From the NCBI RefSeq assembly GCF_002159665.1, contig NZ_NFJC01000016.1, positions 1-64,000 of the forward strand: a stretch of DNA of 64,000 nt. Reading direction: 5' to 3'. The notes beneath the pieces are model-generated. The model searched no databases and was not told the DNA's origin. It worked only from the letters and a program-made list of their open reading frames with translations. Position 1 is the first letter of the stretch. Each line of letters opens with the position of its first letter. This document shows positions 49,133-57,768 of the stretch, piece by piece. Source of the stretch: Desulfovibrio sp. An276 (lineage in GTDB: Bacteria; Desulfobacterota; Desulfovibrionia; Desulfovibrionales; Desulfovibrionaceae). The position numbers and the translations under genes were made by a program.

Positions 49133-49153
49133 AGTGATTTCTTGTTGGTGCGG

Positions 49154-49651
49154 CTAGTTGTAGCGAGCGCTCAGCTCTGCACCGGCCTTTTCAATGTCGG
49201 CCTTCATCTTTTCCCTGGCAGCGCGGATTCTGTCTGCCAGATCCTTGTCCGTGAGGGCCAGGATCTGTGCGGCAAGCCAGGCAGCGTTGCGAGCGCCGGC
49301 CTTGTCGGTTGCCACAGTGGCAACGGGGAATCCTGGGGGCATCTGCACTGTGGAGAGCAGGCTGTCCATGCCGCCGAAGGCAGAACCGGAAATGGGAATG
49401 CCTATGACAGGGCGGATGGTGCGGGCAGCCACGGCTCCCGCAAGGTGCGCTGCCATGCCGGCTGCGCAGATAAAGACCTGGGCCCCCTTTGCCTCTTCCT
49501 CGGCAATGATCTGTTCGGTCCTTTCCGGGGTACGGTGGGCAGAGGAAATGGTGATGAGGCTTGTGATGCCGAGCTCCTTCAGAACGGACACACAGGGAGC
49601 CACCTTTTCCTCGTCGGAAGCGGATCCCATGAGAATGACAACTTGTGCCAT
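49154..49651 (-). CDS. purE: N5-carboxyaminoimidazole ribonucleotide mutase (PurE)
   Basis: 165 residues, start ATG 49651 after GGAGGTTCC. Typical PurE: VVILMGSASDEEKVAPCVSVL, ISSAHRTPERTEQII, ICAAGMAAHLAGAVAARTIRPVIGIPI with the catalytic His region, and GGMDSLLSTVQMPPGFPVAT. It interconverts carboxylated aminoimidazole ribonucleotides in purine synthesis. No PurK follows, so it may be of the class using CO2 directly (class II) or PurK is elsewhere. It lies 23 bp after purD in the same unit. Confidence 0.95.
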   Translation of the reverse strand: MAQVVILMGSASDEEKVAPCVSVLKELGITSLITISSAHRTPERTEQIIAEEEAKGAQVFICAAGMAAHLAGAVAARTIRPVIGIPISGSAFGGMDSLLSTVQMPPGFPVATVATDKAGARNAAWLAAQILALTDKDLADRIRAAREKMKADIEKAGAELSARYN

Positions 49652-49674
49652 GGAACCTCCGTATTGTTTGTACT

Positions 49675-50973
49675 CTATTTGCCTGTCTTGAGCTGTTCGA
49701 GGCGCACTATGCCCTTCATGCCGATGTCCTTGCGGAAACGGCTGCCGGGAAGGTTGATGCGCGAAACACCCTCGTAGGCCTTGTCCCTTGCGCTTGCAAG
49801 GTCGTCCCCAAGGGCTGTCACGCAGAGAATGCGGCCACCGCTTGCGACAAGCCTGCCGTCGGCAATCTTTGTACCGCTGTGGAAAACAACGACTTCGGGC
49901 AGCTTTTCTGCGTCCTCGATGCCGTCAATGGGCATGCCCTTTTCGTAGGAGCCGGGGTAGCCTTCTGCAGTAATGACAACGCCCACCGCGGACTTGGGCG
50001 TAAAGCGCACAAGCTCGGGGGAAAGCTCGCCCTTGACCGCAGCAAGCATGATGGACAGAAGATCGCTGTCGAGGCGGGAGAGCAGGGGCTGGCACTCCGG
50101 ATCGCCAAAGCGCACGTTGTACTCAAGAACCCTCGGGCCGTCTGCGGTCATCATGAGGCCAGCGTAGAGCACGCCCACAAAGGGATGGCCCTTGGCAGCC
50201 AGATGTTTGAGCACGGGACGGATGACCAGATCGGTCATTTTTTCCAGCTCCTCGTCGGGAAGAATAGGGGCCGGGCTGTAGGCGCCCATGCCACCAGTGT
50301 TGGGGCCCTCGTCGTTGTCGTAGGCTGCCTTGTGATCCTGGGCCGAGGGCAGCGGCACGGCGTGTTCGCCGTCGCACAGGCACAGGAGGGAGACTTCCTC
50401 GCCCTGCAAAAGCTCTTCCACAACGACAGTGCTGCCGGAATTGCCAAAGGTCTTCTGGGTCATGATGACGTCAATGGCGTCAATGGCTTCCTCGGGGGTG
50501 TGGCAGACAATGACGCCCTTGCCTGCGGCAAGGCCGTCAGCCTTGACCACAAGCCCACCCTTGTGCTTTCTGATGAAGTTTTTGGCCTCGTCGGCGTTGT
50601 CGAAGACAGCGCAGGCTGCGGTGGGCACACCGCTCTTGTTCATCACTTCCTTGGCAAAGGCCTTGCTGCCTTCGAGCTGTGCGCAGTAGCGGTCGGGGCC
50701 AAAGCAGGCAATGCCTGCTGTCTCAAGGGCATCGGCAATGCCCAGGGTGAGGGCTGCCTCCGGACCCGGGACAACAAGATCCACCTTCTTTTCCCTGGCC
50801 AGTTTCACAAGGCCAATGATGTCGTCTGCCTGAACAGGGACGCAGGAAACCTTGTCCATGTTCATGCCACCGTTTCCAGGGGCCACAAATATCTCGGTGA
50901 CCAGAGGGCTTTGGGACAGCTTCCAGACCAGGGCATGCTCCCTGCCACCGGAACCGATTACAAGAACGCGCAT
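49675..50973 (-). CDS. purD: Phosphoribosylamine-glycine ligase (PurD)
   Basis: 432 residues, start at MRVLVIGSGGREHALVWKL with AAAAAAGGAGCTCAC before it. ATP-grasp ligase landmarks are VDLVVPGPEAALTLGIADAL, GSKAFAKEVMNKSGVPTA, GGLVVKADGLAAGKGVIVC, VEELLQGEEVSLLCLCDG, DHKAAYDNDEGPNTGGMGAYSPAP and VLEYNVRFGDPECQPLL. It joins glycine to phosphoribosylamine, step two of purine synthesis. Length is the family norm. It is first gene of purD-purE. Confidence 0.96.
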   Translation of the reverse strand: MRVLVIGSGGREHALVWKLSQSPLVTEIFVAPGNGGMNMDKVSCVPVQADDIIGLVKLAREKKVDLVVPGPEAALTLGIADALETAGIACFGPDRYCAQLEGSKAFAKEVMNKSGVPTAACAVFDNADEAKNFIRKHKGGLVVKADGLAAGKGVIVCHTPEEAIDAIDVIMTQKTFGNSGSTVVVEELLQGEEVSLLCLCDGEHAVPLPSAQDHKAAYDNDEGPNTGGMGAYSPAPILPDEELEKMTDLVIRPVLKHLAAKGHPFVGVLYAGLMMTADGPRVLEYNVRFGDPECQPLLSRLDSDLLSIMLAAVKGELSPELVRFTPKSAVGVVITAEGYPGSYEKGMPIDGIEDAEKLPEVVVFHSGTKIADGRLVASGGRILCVTALGDDLASARDKAYEGVSRINLPGSRFRKDIGMKGIVRLEQLKTGK

Positions 50974-51106
50974 GTGAGCTCCTTTTTTGTTTTCAGAGTC
51001 TTCCTTATTGGGTTTGCGAGACAGTCTTTTGAGCCTGAGGTTTGCCATTGGCACAAAATCCGGCAAATGAAATCCGGCATATGATTGGCGGCATATGATT
51101 TGCAAG

Positions 51107-51141
51107 AAGGCAGAAAGGAGAGTTCATCCCCTTTCTGCCTT
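51107..51141 (-). terminator. Terminator of the FG-GAP protein gene
   Basis: AAGGCAGAAAGG (51107-51118) pairs exactly with CCTTTCTGCCTT (51130-51141). On the minus strand it follows the stop at 51176 by about 35 bp. The downstream T-run is short. Confidence 0.65.
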
Positions 51142-51175
51142 CACAAATAAGAGCCTCAAGCCCTGAAAATTGGGC

Positions 51176-52462
51176 CTAGAAGTTGGGATTGACTTCGAAG
51201 TCGCTCATGTCGGCAGGCGTGTTGGGATTCATGGCGCTCACATCCAGAGGATAGGCCGTGATCATGCACTGTCTGCTGCCAACGCCGAGATCGGGCGAGG
51301 TGTTGAGGCCAACCACAAGGTCGAGCACGCCGTTGTTGTCAACGTCAGCCAAAGACACGGCAGCGACGGAACCGCGGATGCGGCGGGTCTTCCACTTGAG
51401 GGCAAGACCCACACCGTCCCAGTACAGGGCGTGGATTTCGCCCTGGGGGAAGTAGCGGTAGCGGTCAAAGAACTGGGAAGCCGTGGATATGGGCTTGTTC
51501 ACAAGCAGCACGGGCTCGCCAGTGTTGCCGATGTCGGCAGTAATGAGTTCCATGGGCGCGTAGTATTTGGTGGGCATCTGGTAGTTTCTGTCCACGCCGA
51601 GGCCGGGCATGCCCTTGTAGTGGTCAATGCCCACTGCGGAGCCGGAGAAGCGCTCCATGGTGGTGTGAATAAGGCTGTGGTTGTTGCCCTGATAGAGCTT
51701 GATGCGCTCGTCATCGGTAAGAACAATGAGCTGTTCGGGATTGTTCTTGCTCGGGGGCATGTAGGAGAAGTTGTAGCAGGTGGTTCCCTTGGGAAGGTTC
51801 AGCTTGGAGCCCAGGGCATAGCTGTCGCCATTCTTCACAACCTGACGCACGCCGGGGGAGAAGAGGCGCACGCTGTCCCAGCCCTGACCCACGAGAGTGG
51901 GAGTGTAGTAGGGCGGAATCTTGGCAACGGAAATAAAGTAGGGAACCCTGCGGGTCAGTTCGCGGAACTTGCCACCCTTGAAGGTGTAGAAATAGGTGTA
52001 GGGCCTGCCGTCTTCCTCGGAGAAGGTGGTGATGACAAGATCCGGCACCCTGTCACGGTTCAGATCCATGTATCTGAAGCTGAAACAGTCGTTGGTGGCG
52101 GAAACCTTCTGGCGGCCAAGCTCCTGCATGCGGGAGTTCTTGCCCCTCCAGGTCCAGATGGACACATCGTGATTGCCGAGGATGGCGATCTCGTTCTTGC
52201 CGTCACCGTTGAAGTCGGCGATGAGCATGCCGGCCATGTTCTGTTTCAGGCGCTGGGTGCGCAGACGTGAACCATCGGATTCGCCGGCTCCCTGGTAGCG
52301 GAACTGGGGATTGAGATAGGTGCCGGAAGAAGCATTGCCGCTGCTATTCCCGGTTTCGTTCATGATGATGCCGTTGTCTCTGGCTGCAAAGGCGGGCACA
52401 TTGAAGCACAGGCCGAGCGCAAGCATGCAGCACAGGGAGAGGGCAAGACGGAATACAGGCAT
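51176..52462 (-). CDS. Secreted FG-GAP/VCBS-repeat protein
   Basis: A 428-residue protein with GAGGAGTATATCC before ATG 52462 and a signal peptide (MPVFRLALSLCCMLALGLCF, cleavage near AFA). Calcium-binding-like repeats are ADFNGDGKNEIAILG (about residue 82), MDLNRDRVPDLVITT (about 130) and ADVDNNGVLDLVVGL (about 385), the pattern of FG-GAP/VCBS beta-propellers. Seven-bladed propeller architecture is likely. No enzymatic motif. It is similar in principle to the repeats in the protein at 32144-33592. Single-gene unit; probably a periplasmic or surface protein. Confidence 0.85.
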   Translation of the reverse strand: MPVFRLALSLCCMLALGLCFNVPAFAARDNGIIMNETGNSSGNASSGTYLNPQFRYQGAGESDGSRLRTQRLKQNMAGMLIADFNGDGKNEIAILGNHDVSIWTWRGKNSRMQELGRQKVSATNDCFSFRYMDLNRDRVPDLVITTFSEEDGRPYTYFYTFKGGKFRELTRRVPYFISVAKIPPYYTPTLVGQGWDSVRLFSPGVRQVVKNGDSYALGSKLNLPKGTTCYNFSYMPPSKNNPEQLIVLTDDERIKLYQGNNHSLIHTTMERFSGSAVGIDHYKGMPGLGVDRNYQMPTKYYAPMELITADIGNTGEPVLLVNKPISTASQFFDRYRYFPQGEIHALYWDGVGLALKWKTRRIRGSVAAVSLADVDNNGVLDLVVGLNTSPDLGVGSRQCMITAYPLDVSAMNPNTPADMSDFEVNPNF

Positions 52463-52720
52463 AGGATATACTCCTCAAGAAATTCGCTGTTTTGCCTGCC
52501 CTTGCGGCAACAAGGTGTGCGGCAGGCACGAACAGGAAAAAGGGTCCTTTGTCGGAATTTGAATGCGGCATGATAGCCGGACTTTTCCGGCTGCGCAATG
52601 CTCTGGCAAGACTCTTCGGCGCCAGAAAATGTGCGGAGGAAAATCTCCTTTCGGGACAAATGGCCCCAAAGGGCTTTCCCCGGGCTTGTGCTAAGCCTGG
52701 GGGGCAGGTACAAGGAGGCC

Positions 52721-53968
52721 ATGACAAACAAGACCCTGCGATCCTTTCGCGTCACAACAGAAGACCAGACCCCGGTTCTGGAGCTTTTGACCATGGAGGG
52801 CTTTCGCTTCGAGCCCGAGCCCTTTTCCGCAAGCTGCTTTCGCCTTGTCGAGGAGCCCTTTCCCCTGGGAAGCTCGCTTGCGGCCCATTTCGGCTATGTC
52901 TACATCCAGGACAGATCCTCCATGCTGCCCCCTCTGGCACTCTCCCCTCAAAGGGGGGCTGCCGTGCTCGACATGTGCGCAAGCCCTGGCAGCAAGACGG
53001 GATTTCTGGCCCAGATGGTGGGAAAGGACGGCTTTGTTCTCGGCAATGAGCTCTCGCACTCGCGCCTTTATACCCTGCGCATGAACCTGCAGACTACCAA
53101 TGCGGTCTGTGCCGGGACATGCTCCTTTTCGGGCGATGCCATCCCCTTGGTGGAAAGCTCCTGGAAGAACATTTTGCTGGATCCGCCCTGCTCCGGCTGG
53201 GGAACGGTGGAAAAGAATCCGAAGGTGCTCGAGGTGTGGCGCGAGGACAAGGTCCGCCCCCTCATTGTTTTGCAGCGCAGGCTTCTTGCCAGGGCAGCCG
53301 CCCTGCTTGCGCCTGGCGGAACAGTGGTCTACTCCACCTGCACCACCAACAGCGAGGAAAACGAGCAGCAGGTGGCCTGGGCAGAGGCAGAGCTTGGCCT
53401 TGTGCGCGATCCCATTGAGCCCTTTGCGGGCTTTGCCTGGGACGATCGGGCAGGAAGCGAAGGGACACTGCGCGTGGACGGCAAAAAATCCCAGGCCCAG
53501 GGCTTCTATATCGCAAGGCTCAAAAAACCCGGAACCAGTCCCGACACAGACAGGATGTCCGGAAAGTCTCTTCCCATGCCAGGGGAAATGAGCAAAAGTG
53601 CCCTTCACTGTGCGACCATTGACCCGGAACTTTTGCCCAACGGGCGCATTGCCGTCTTCTCGGGCACAGTGCGCCTTTTGCCTGCCCAAAGCCTTGAGCT
53701 TTTGCCAGAGGGCTTTGTCTGGCAGGGCTTCCCTCTGGGGCGTCTTGGAAGCGGCGGCTTTCAGGCAGAGCCAAGGCTGAGGGCCTTCATGAGGGACAAG
53801 GAACAGGCTCTGGTCCTTGAAAGTGTGGCCGAGGTGCGCAGCCTTTTGAGCGGCGCAAGCATGAAGACCGGTCTTTCCGGTAAGGAAGCAGGGTTGTGGC
53901 TGAAAGACTTGCCCCTTGGCAGGGTGAGCTTGCGCAACGGCAGGGTTATTGCCGGCTTTGGCAAATGA
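52721..53968 (+). CDS. RsmB/RsmF-type RNA m5C methyltransferase
   Basis: 415 residues from ATG 52721, which follows CAAGGAGGCC; the upstream frame is unsupported. Motifs of the NOL1/NOP2/Sun family are GYVYIQDRSSMLPPLAL, VLDMCASPGSKTGFLAQMVG (SAM binding), ILLDPPCSGWGTVEKNP (Pro-Cys motif IV), RRLLARAAALLAPGGTVVYSTCTTNSEENE (Thr-Cys motif VI, catalytic Cys). The C-terminal 120 residues form an RsmF/YebU-like extension. It should methylate a cytosine in rRNA or tRNA. The 3' end overlaps the convergent hypF end by 23 bp. Confidence 0.9.
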   Translation: MTNKTLRSFRVTTEDQTPVLELLTMEGFRFEPEPFSASCFRLVEEPFPLGSSLAAHFGYVYIQDRSSMLPPLALSPQRGAAVLDMCASPGSKTGFLAQMVGKDGFVLGNELSHSRLYTLRMNLQTTNAVCAGTCSFSGDAIPLVESSWKNILLDPPCSGWGTVEKNPKVLEVWREDKVRPLIVLQRRLLARAAALLAPGGTVVYSTCTTNSEENEQQVAWAEAELGLVRDPIEPFAGFAWDDRAGSEGTLRVDGKKSQAQGFYIARLKKPGTSPDTDRMSGKSLPMPGEMSKSALHCATIDPELLPNGRIAVFSGTVRLLPAQSLELLPEGFVWQGFPLGRLGSGGFQAEPRLRAFMRDKEQALVLESVAEVRSLLSGASMKTGLSGKEAGLWLKDLPLGRVSLRNGRVIAGFGK

Positions 53969-56438
53969 TGGTCTCCCCCTGAGACACCATATTGTTTTCG
54001 AGCAGGGCAAGGCCAAAGGCTGCCTGACCCAGGCTTATGCCCCCGTCCCCGGGAGGAGCCATGTGGGGGACAAGGACCTGAAAGCCTTCCTCTTCAAGAA
54101 GGGCTGCAAGCGCTGTGCGCAAAAGGGTGTTGTTGAGAACACCTCCGGCAAGGGCCAGAGTGTTGCCCAAAATAACGGTTTTCCTGCTCGCGGCAAGACG
54201 GCTCAAGGCTAGGGCTAGGCTGTAATGAAAATCCAGGGCGACAAGGCCTGCGTCTATCCCGTTCTCGCGCAGCGCAAGGGCCCTTGCAAAGAGGGCCTGT
54301 GAGCTGACTGTGCCCATCCCCTTGGCAGTTCTTGCAAGGAAAGCGTCCGGCTTTGGAAGAGTCCCCAGTTTTTGGCGAAGGGTTTGCCGTATGGCCTTGC
54401 AGGAAACGTCCATTTCCGGAAGCGTGCGCAGGGCATGGGTTTCCAGGCGGATAGCGGCCTGCCCCTCGTAGCTTGTGCTGGTTGTGATATCGAGCAGGGC
54501 AGAGACTGCGTCAAAAAGGCGCCCGCAGCTTGAGGTTTGGGGCGTGTTCAGCCTGCGCTCAAGCATTTGCAGGACAATTTCCCCTTCTGTGCCGTACTTT
54601 TCAAGCATGGCCTGCACAGTTGCCTGCGCGCCAACGTCCCTTGCAAGAGTCAGGGCAATACGCCAGGGGGCCCTGGTAGCCCTGTCCCCGCCAGGAAGGG
54701 CAAAGGTGGAAAGATGCCCTTCCCTGCGCCAAAGAGCTTTTGGAAGATCCATGGACAAGAGCTCGCCGCCCCACACGGTCCCGTCCTCTCCAAGGCCAAA
54801 GCCGTCAAGGACAATGGCCAGGGCAGGCGCTGTTACCTTGTGTTCGGCAAGAACGGCAGCTGCGTGGGCCGCGTGATGCTGCAGGCGCGCCAGGCAAAGC
54901 CCATTTTTTTGCGCCATTTCTGTTCCGCAGATTGTGGAGGTGAAGTCCGGGTGCAGGTCCGTGACAACAAGGGCTGGTTCCACCTCCAAAAGCTTTGCGA
55001 GATGGTTAAGGACCTCTTTGTAGAAGCCGGCTGTTGCGACATTTTCCAGATCCCCGGTATGCTGTCCCACAAAGGCGTGGTTTTTGCGCGTAAGGCAGAT
55101 GGTCGCCTTGAGGTCAGCACCCATGCCGAGAACGGAAGGTCCTGAGCGGCCGAGATCAATGGGTGAAGGAACAAAGCCCCTGGCCCTGCGGAAAAAGAGC
55201 GGGGCATGATTCTTCTGGCATTTGTCGAGCACAAGGACACTGTCGTCCACGCGGCAGAGGATGTCGCGATCGTGCAGCAAAAAGCAGTCGGCTGTGTCCC
55301 CCAGGCGCCGTATGGCCTCCCTGTTGCCAAGGCATATGGGGTCACCGCTGGCATTGCCCGAGGTCATGACAAGGGCAGGCACCGGACGCTTGAGCTCATC
55401 GCAAAGCTTCTGCAGATGGTGGAAGAGGACAACATGCAGGGGTGTGGTGGGCAGCATGACTGCCAGGGTTTCGAGATCCGGGGCAACACCTTCGGCCAGC
55501 CTGTGCTCAGAAGCCACACAAGGGCGCTTTTTCAGGATGACAGCGGGCCTTGCCGGCGAGGAGAGCAGCTTTTTTTCCTCAGCGTCTGCAAGGCAGATGT
55601 TCTCCACAGCGTCCATGTCCCGCACCATGAGGGCAAAGCTTTTGTGAGGACGGTTTTTTCGTGCGCGTAAAGTTGCGACAGCGTTTTGATTGTGCGCATC
55701 GCAGGCAAGCTGAAAGCCTCCAAGGCCGCGCACAGCGACAATTTTTCCCTGCAGGAGGGCCAAGCTTGCGGCAAGGAGGGCTTCCTGTCCATGGATTTTG
55801 CTCTCCCCTGGCGCTGTGGCATCCGTTTTTTGCTCCACAAACCAGAGAGCGGGGCCGCATTTCGGACAGGCTATGGGCTGGGCGTGAAAGCGGCGATCCA
55901 GCGGGTCCTGGTACTCCTTGGCGCACTCTTCACACATGGGAAAGCAGGCCATGGAGGTGACGGCCCTGTCGTAGGGAATGGAGCGCGTTATGGTGTAGCG
56001 CGGGCCGCAATTGGTGCAATTGGTGAAGGGATAGAGGTAGCGGTGATTGTCCTTCGCGAACATGTCTGCCAGACAATCGTCGCATATGCCTACATCCGGG
56101 CTTATGAGTACATTGTGTCCGTGCTGGCCGTGGCTTTGCACAATGCGAAAGGCTTCTTCCCCCTGGACTACTTCCGTCTCCTCTGTCTCAAGGCCTGTCA
56201 GGGAGGCCAGGGGAGGGAGCCTGTCGGCAAGAAGTTTGGGGAAGGAGCGGACGTTTTCGGCCCTTCCCTGCACCTCGATATTCACGCCAAGGCTTGTGTT
56301 GCCCACATGTCCCGTGAGCTCAAGCTCTTTTGCCAGCCTGAAAACAAAGGGGCGAAAGCCTACGCCCTGCACCTGTCCCTTTGCTGTGACGCGCAGGCGC
56401 ATAAGAGTCTTTTGGGAAGATGTGCACTGTGTGGTCAT
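53946..56438 (-). CDS. hypF: Carbamoyltransferase HypF, [NiFe]-hydrogenase maturation
   Basis: An 830-residue protein, slightly longer than E. coli HypF (750). Domains in order: acylphosphatase (about 10-100, GQVQGVGFRPFVFRLAKE); two zinc-finger-like units with CDDCLADM, CTNCGPRYT, CEECAKEY and CPKCGPALWF (about 115-205); YrdC-like domain (about 225-420, VRGLGGFQLACDA, RPHKSFALMVRD, MLPTTPLHVVLFHHL); and the Kae1-like C-terminal domain (HPDFTSTICG, LQHHAAHAAAVLAEH, VLDGFGLGEDGTVWGGELL, LALAGGVLNNTLL). It makes thiocarbamate on HypE to build the hydrogenase cyanide ligands. Other hyp genes are not in this window. Confidence 0.96.
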   Translation of the reverse strand: MTTQCTSSQKTLMRLRVTAKGQVQGVGFRPFVFRLAKELELTGHVGNTSLGVNIEVQGRAENVRSFPKLLADRLPPLASLTGLETEETEVVQGEEAFRIVQSHGQHGHNVLISPDVGICDDCLADMFAKDNHRYLYPFTNCTNCGPRYTITRSIPYDRAVTSMACFPMCEECAKEYQDPLDRRFHAQPIACPKCGPALWFVEQKTDATAPGESKIHGQEALLAASLALLQGKIVAVRGLGGFQLACDAHNQNAVATLRARKNRPHKSFALMVRDMDAVENICLADAEEKKLLSSPARPAVILKKRPCVASEHRLAEGVAPDLETLAVMLPTTPLHVVLFHHLQKLCDELKRPVPALVMTSGNASGDPICLGNREAIRRLGDTADCFLLHDRDILCRVDDSVLVLDKCQKNHAPLFFRRARGFVPSPIDLGRSGPSVLGMGADLKATICLTRKNHAFVGQHTGDLENVATAGFYKEVLNHLAKLLEVEPALVVTDLHPDFTSTICGTEMAQKNGLCLARLQHHAAHAAAVLAEHKVTAPALAIVLDGFGLGEDGTVWGGELLSMDLPKALWRREGHLSTFALPGGDRATRAPWRIALTLARDVGAQATVQAMLEKYGTEGEIVLQMLERRLNTPQTSSCGRLFDAVSALLDITTSTSYEGQAAIRLETHALRTLPEMDVSCKAIRQTLRQKLGTLPKPDAFLARTAKGMGTVSSQALFARALALRENGIDAGLVALDFHYSLALALSRLAASRKTVILGNTLALAGGVLNNTLLRTALAALLEEEGFQVLVPHMAPPGDGGISLGQAAFGLALLENNMVSQGETIICQSRQ

Positions 56439-56592
56439 ATGCGTCCTTGCCTGTTTGCGGTTTTCCCTGTCGGCCGTCTTGTCAGTCGGCCCTCAGGGTC
56501 TTGGCAAGGGGCCCGGCAGGCACTACCTTGTCGCAAAGGAGGGACATCCCTCCCGGTATCCCGAATCACGGACAAATACGGAAGGATTGGAT

Positions 56593-57636
56593 ATGCAGGA
56601 AGAAAACCGCACGCCCGACAGCGGGCCTGAAACAGGCAGTGTCACTATGCCAGCAAAGGAAGAGAGTGACAAGGAAGGCAGGGCAGTTTTGCAAAACGTA
56701 ACACTTGCCACAGTGCCGGACTATGTGTGGAAGCGCATCGCAAAACCCTCCTTTTTCGCAAGGCATCCCATTCTTGCGGTCCTGTTGCTGCTTTTTGTCC
56801 TTGGTCTTGCCTTTGGTCTTGGCAAGGGTGCTGGTTCCGGCGCAGGCCCGGACATGGTTGCGGACGAGCCCTCGCTTGCCCTTGTCGCCATCAAGGGCCC
56901 CATTCTGGATGTGACCAAAGAGCTCGAATGGGTGGACAAGATAGCCCTGGAAGACAACATACGCGGCGTTGTCCTACGTGTGGATTCCCCCGGAGGAGGT
57001 GCCGCAGCCTCGCAGGAACTCTACTCGGCACTGAAAAGGCTCGCAAAATCGAAGCCCATCGTGGTTTCCATGGGCAGCACTGCCGCCTCCGGCGGACTCA
57101 TGGTGAGCATGGCAGGCGAGCGCATCTTTGCCAATGCCTCCACAGTAACTGGCTCCATTGGCGTTCGCATGGACATCCCCCAGGTGCAAAAGCTCATGGA
57201 AACCATTGGCATAGGCAAGGAGACCCTGACCACAGCACCCTACAAGGACGCGGGCTCTCCCCTGCGCCCCCTGACCGAAAAGGAACGGGCATATCTCGAC
57301 GCTGTGCTCAAGGACATGCACAACCAGTTTGTGGGCATTGTGGCCGAAGGGCGCAAGATGACCCAGGAGCAGGCAGCTGCCCTTGCGGACGGGCGCATCT
57401 TCACCGGACGTGAAGCCATGGAAAGGGGCCTTGTGGACGAAATCGGCGGCATGCGCGAGGCCATAGACTGGCTTTCCGAAAAGACCGGCGTGGACAGGAC
57501 ACGGGAGCTTGTGGAAAAGCCGGAGGAAGGGACATGGCTCTCGCGCCAGCTCTCGACCATGGCGCACTCCTTTGCCAGGGGCATGCAGTCCCTGAAGGAA
57601 GAGGCGCAAAGCCCGCAGTTTCTGTTCATGTGGTGA
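56593..57636 (+). CDS. sppA: Signal peptide peptidase SppA (short form)
   Basis: 347 residues from ATG 56593, which follows GGAAGG; the much longer upstream frame is antisense to hypF. One N-terminal membrane anchor (HPILAVLLLLFVLGLAFGLG), then the S49 protease domain: GVVLRVDSPGGGAAASQELY, KPIVVSMGSTAASGGLMVSM (catalytic Ser in STAASGG), ASTVTGSIGVRMDIP, PYKDAGSPLRPLTEKERAY (catalytic Lys region) and ALADGRIFTGREAMERGLVD. The length fits single-domain 36-kDa type SppA, which degrades remnant signal peptides at the inner membrane. It converges on rpsA with a shared terminator region. Confidence 0.94.
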   Translation: MQEENRTPDSGPETGSVTMPAKEESDKEGRAVLQNVTLATVPDYVWKRIAKPSFFARHPILAVLLLLFVLGLAFGLGKGAGSGAGPDMVADEPSLALVAIKGPILDVTKELEWVDKIALEDNIRGVVLRVDSPGGGAAASQELYSALKRLAKSKPIVVSMGSTAASGGLMVSMAGERIFANASTVTGSIGVRMDIPQVQKLMETIGIGKETLTTAPYKDAGSPLRPLTEKERAYLDAVLKDMHNQFVGIVAEGRKMTQEQAAALADGRIFTGREAMERGLVDEIGGMREAIDWLSEKTGVDRTRELVEKPEEGTWLSRQLSTMAHSFARGMQSLKEEAQSPQFLFMW

Positions 57637-57700
57637 TGCGAAACAAAGCCTGAGCAACCAGGGCTGCAAAACCGGCTGCAGGGCCTTGTTTGGCCCTTGC

Positions 57701-57741
57701 ACAAAAAAAGAGGGGACAGATCCAAAAGGATCTGTCCCCTC
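57701..57741 (-). terminator. Terminator of rpsA
   Basis: GAGGGGACAGATCC (57710-57723) pairs with GGATCTGTCCCCTC (57728-57741) around AAAA, a 14-bp stem. On the minus strand it is followed by seven Ts. It may also end sppA transcription from the other side, although the plus-strand tail is poor. Confidence 0.9.
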
Positions 57742-57768
57742 CCGTCTTTGGAGTGCTGTTTTTGAGGC

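Noticed and set aside
49645-51084. Plus-strand frame antisense to purD
   Set aside because: purD is complete with all ATP-grasp motifs.
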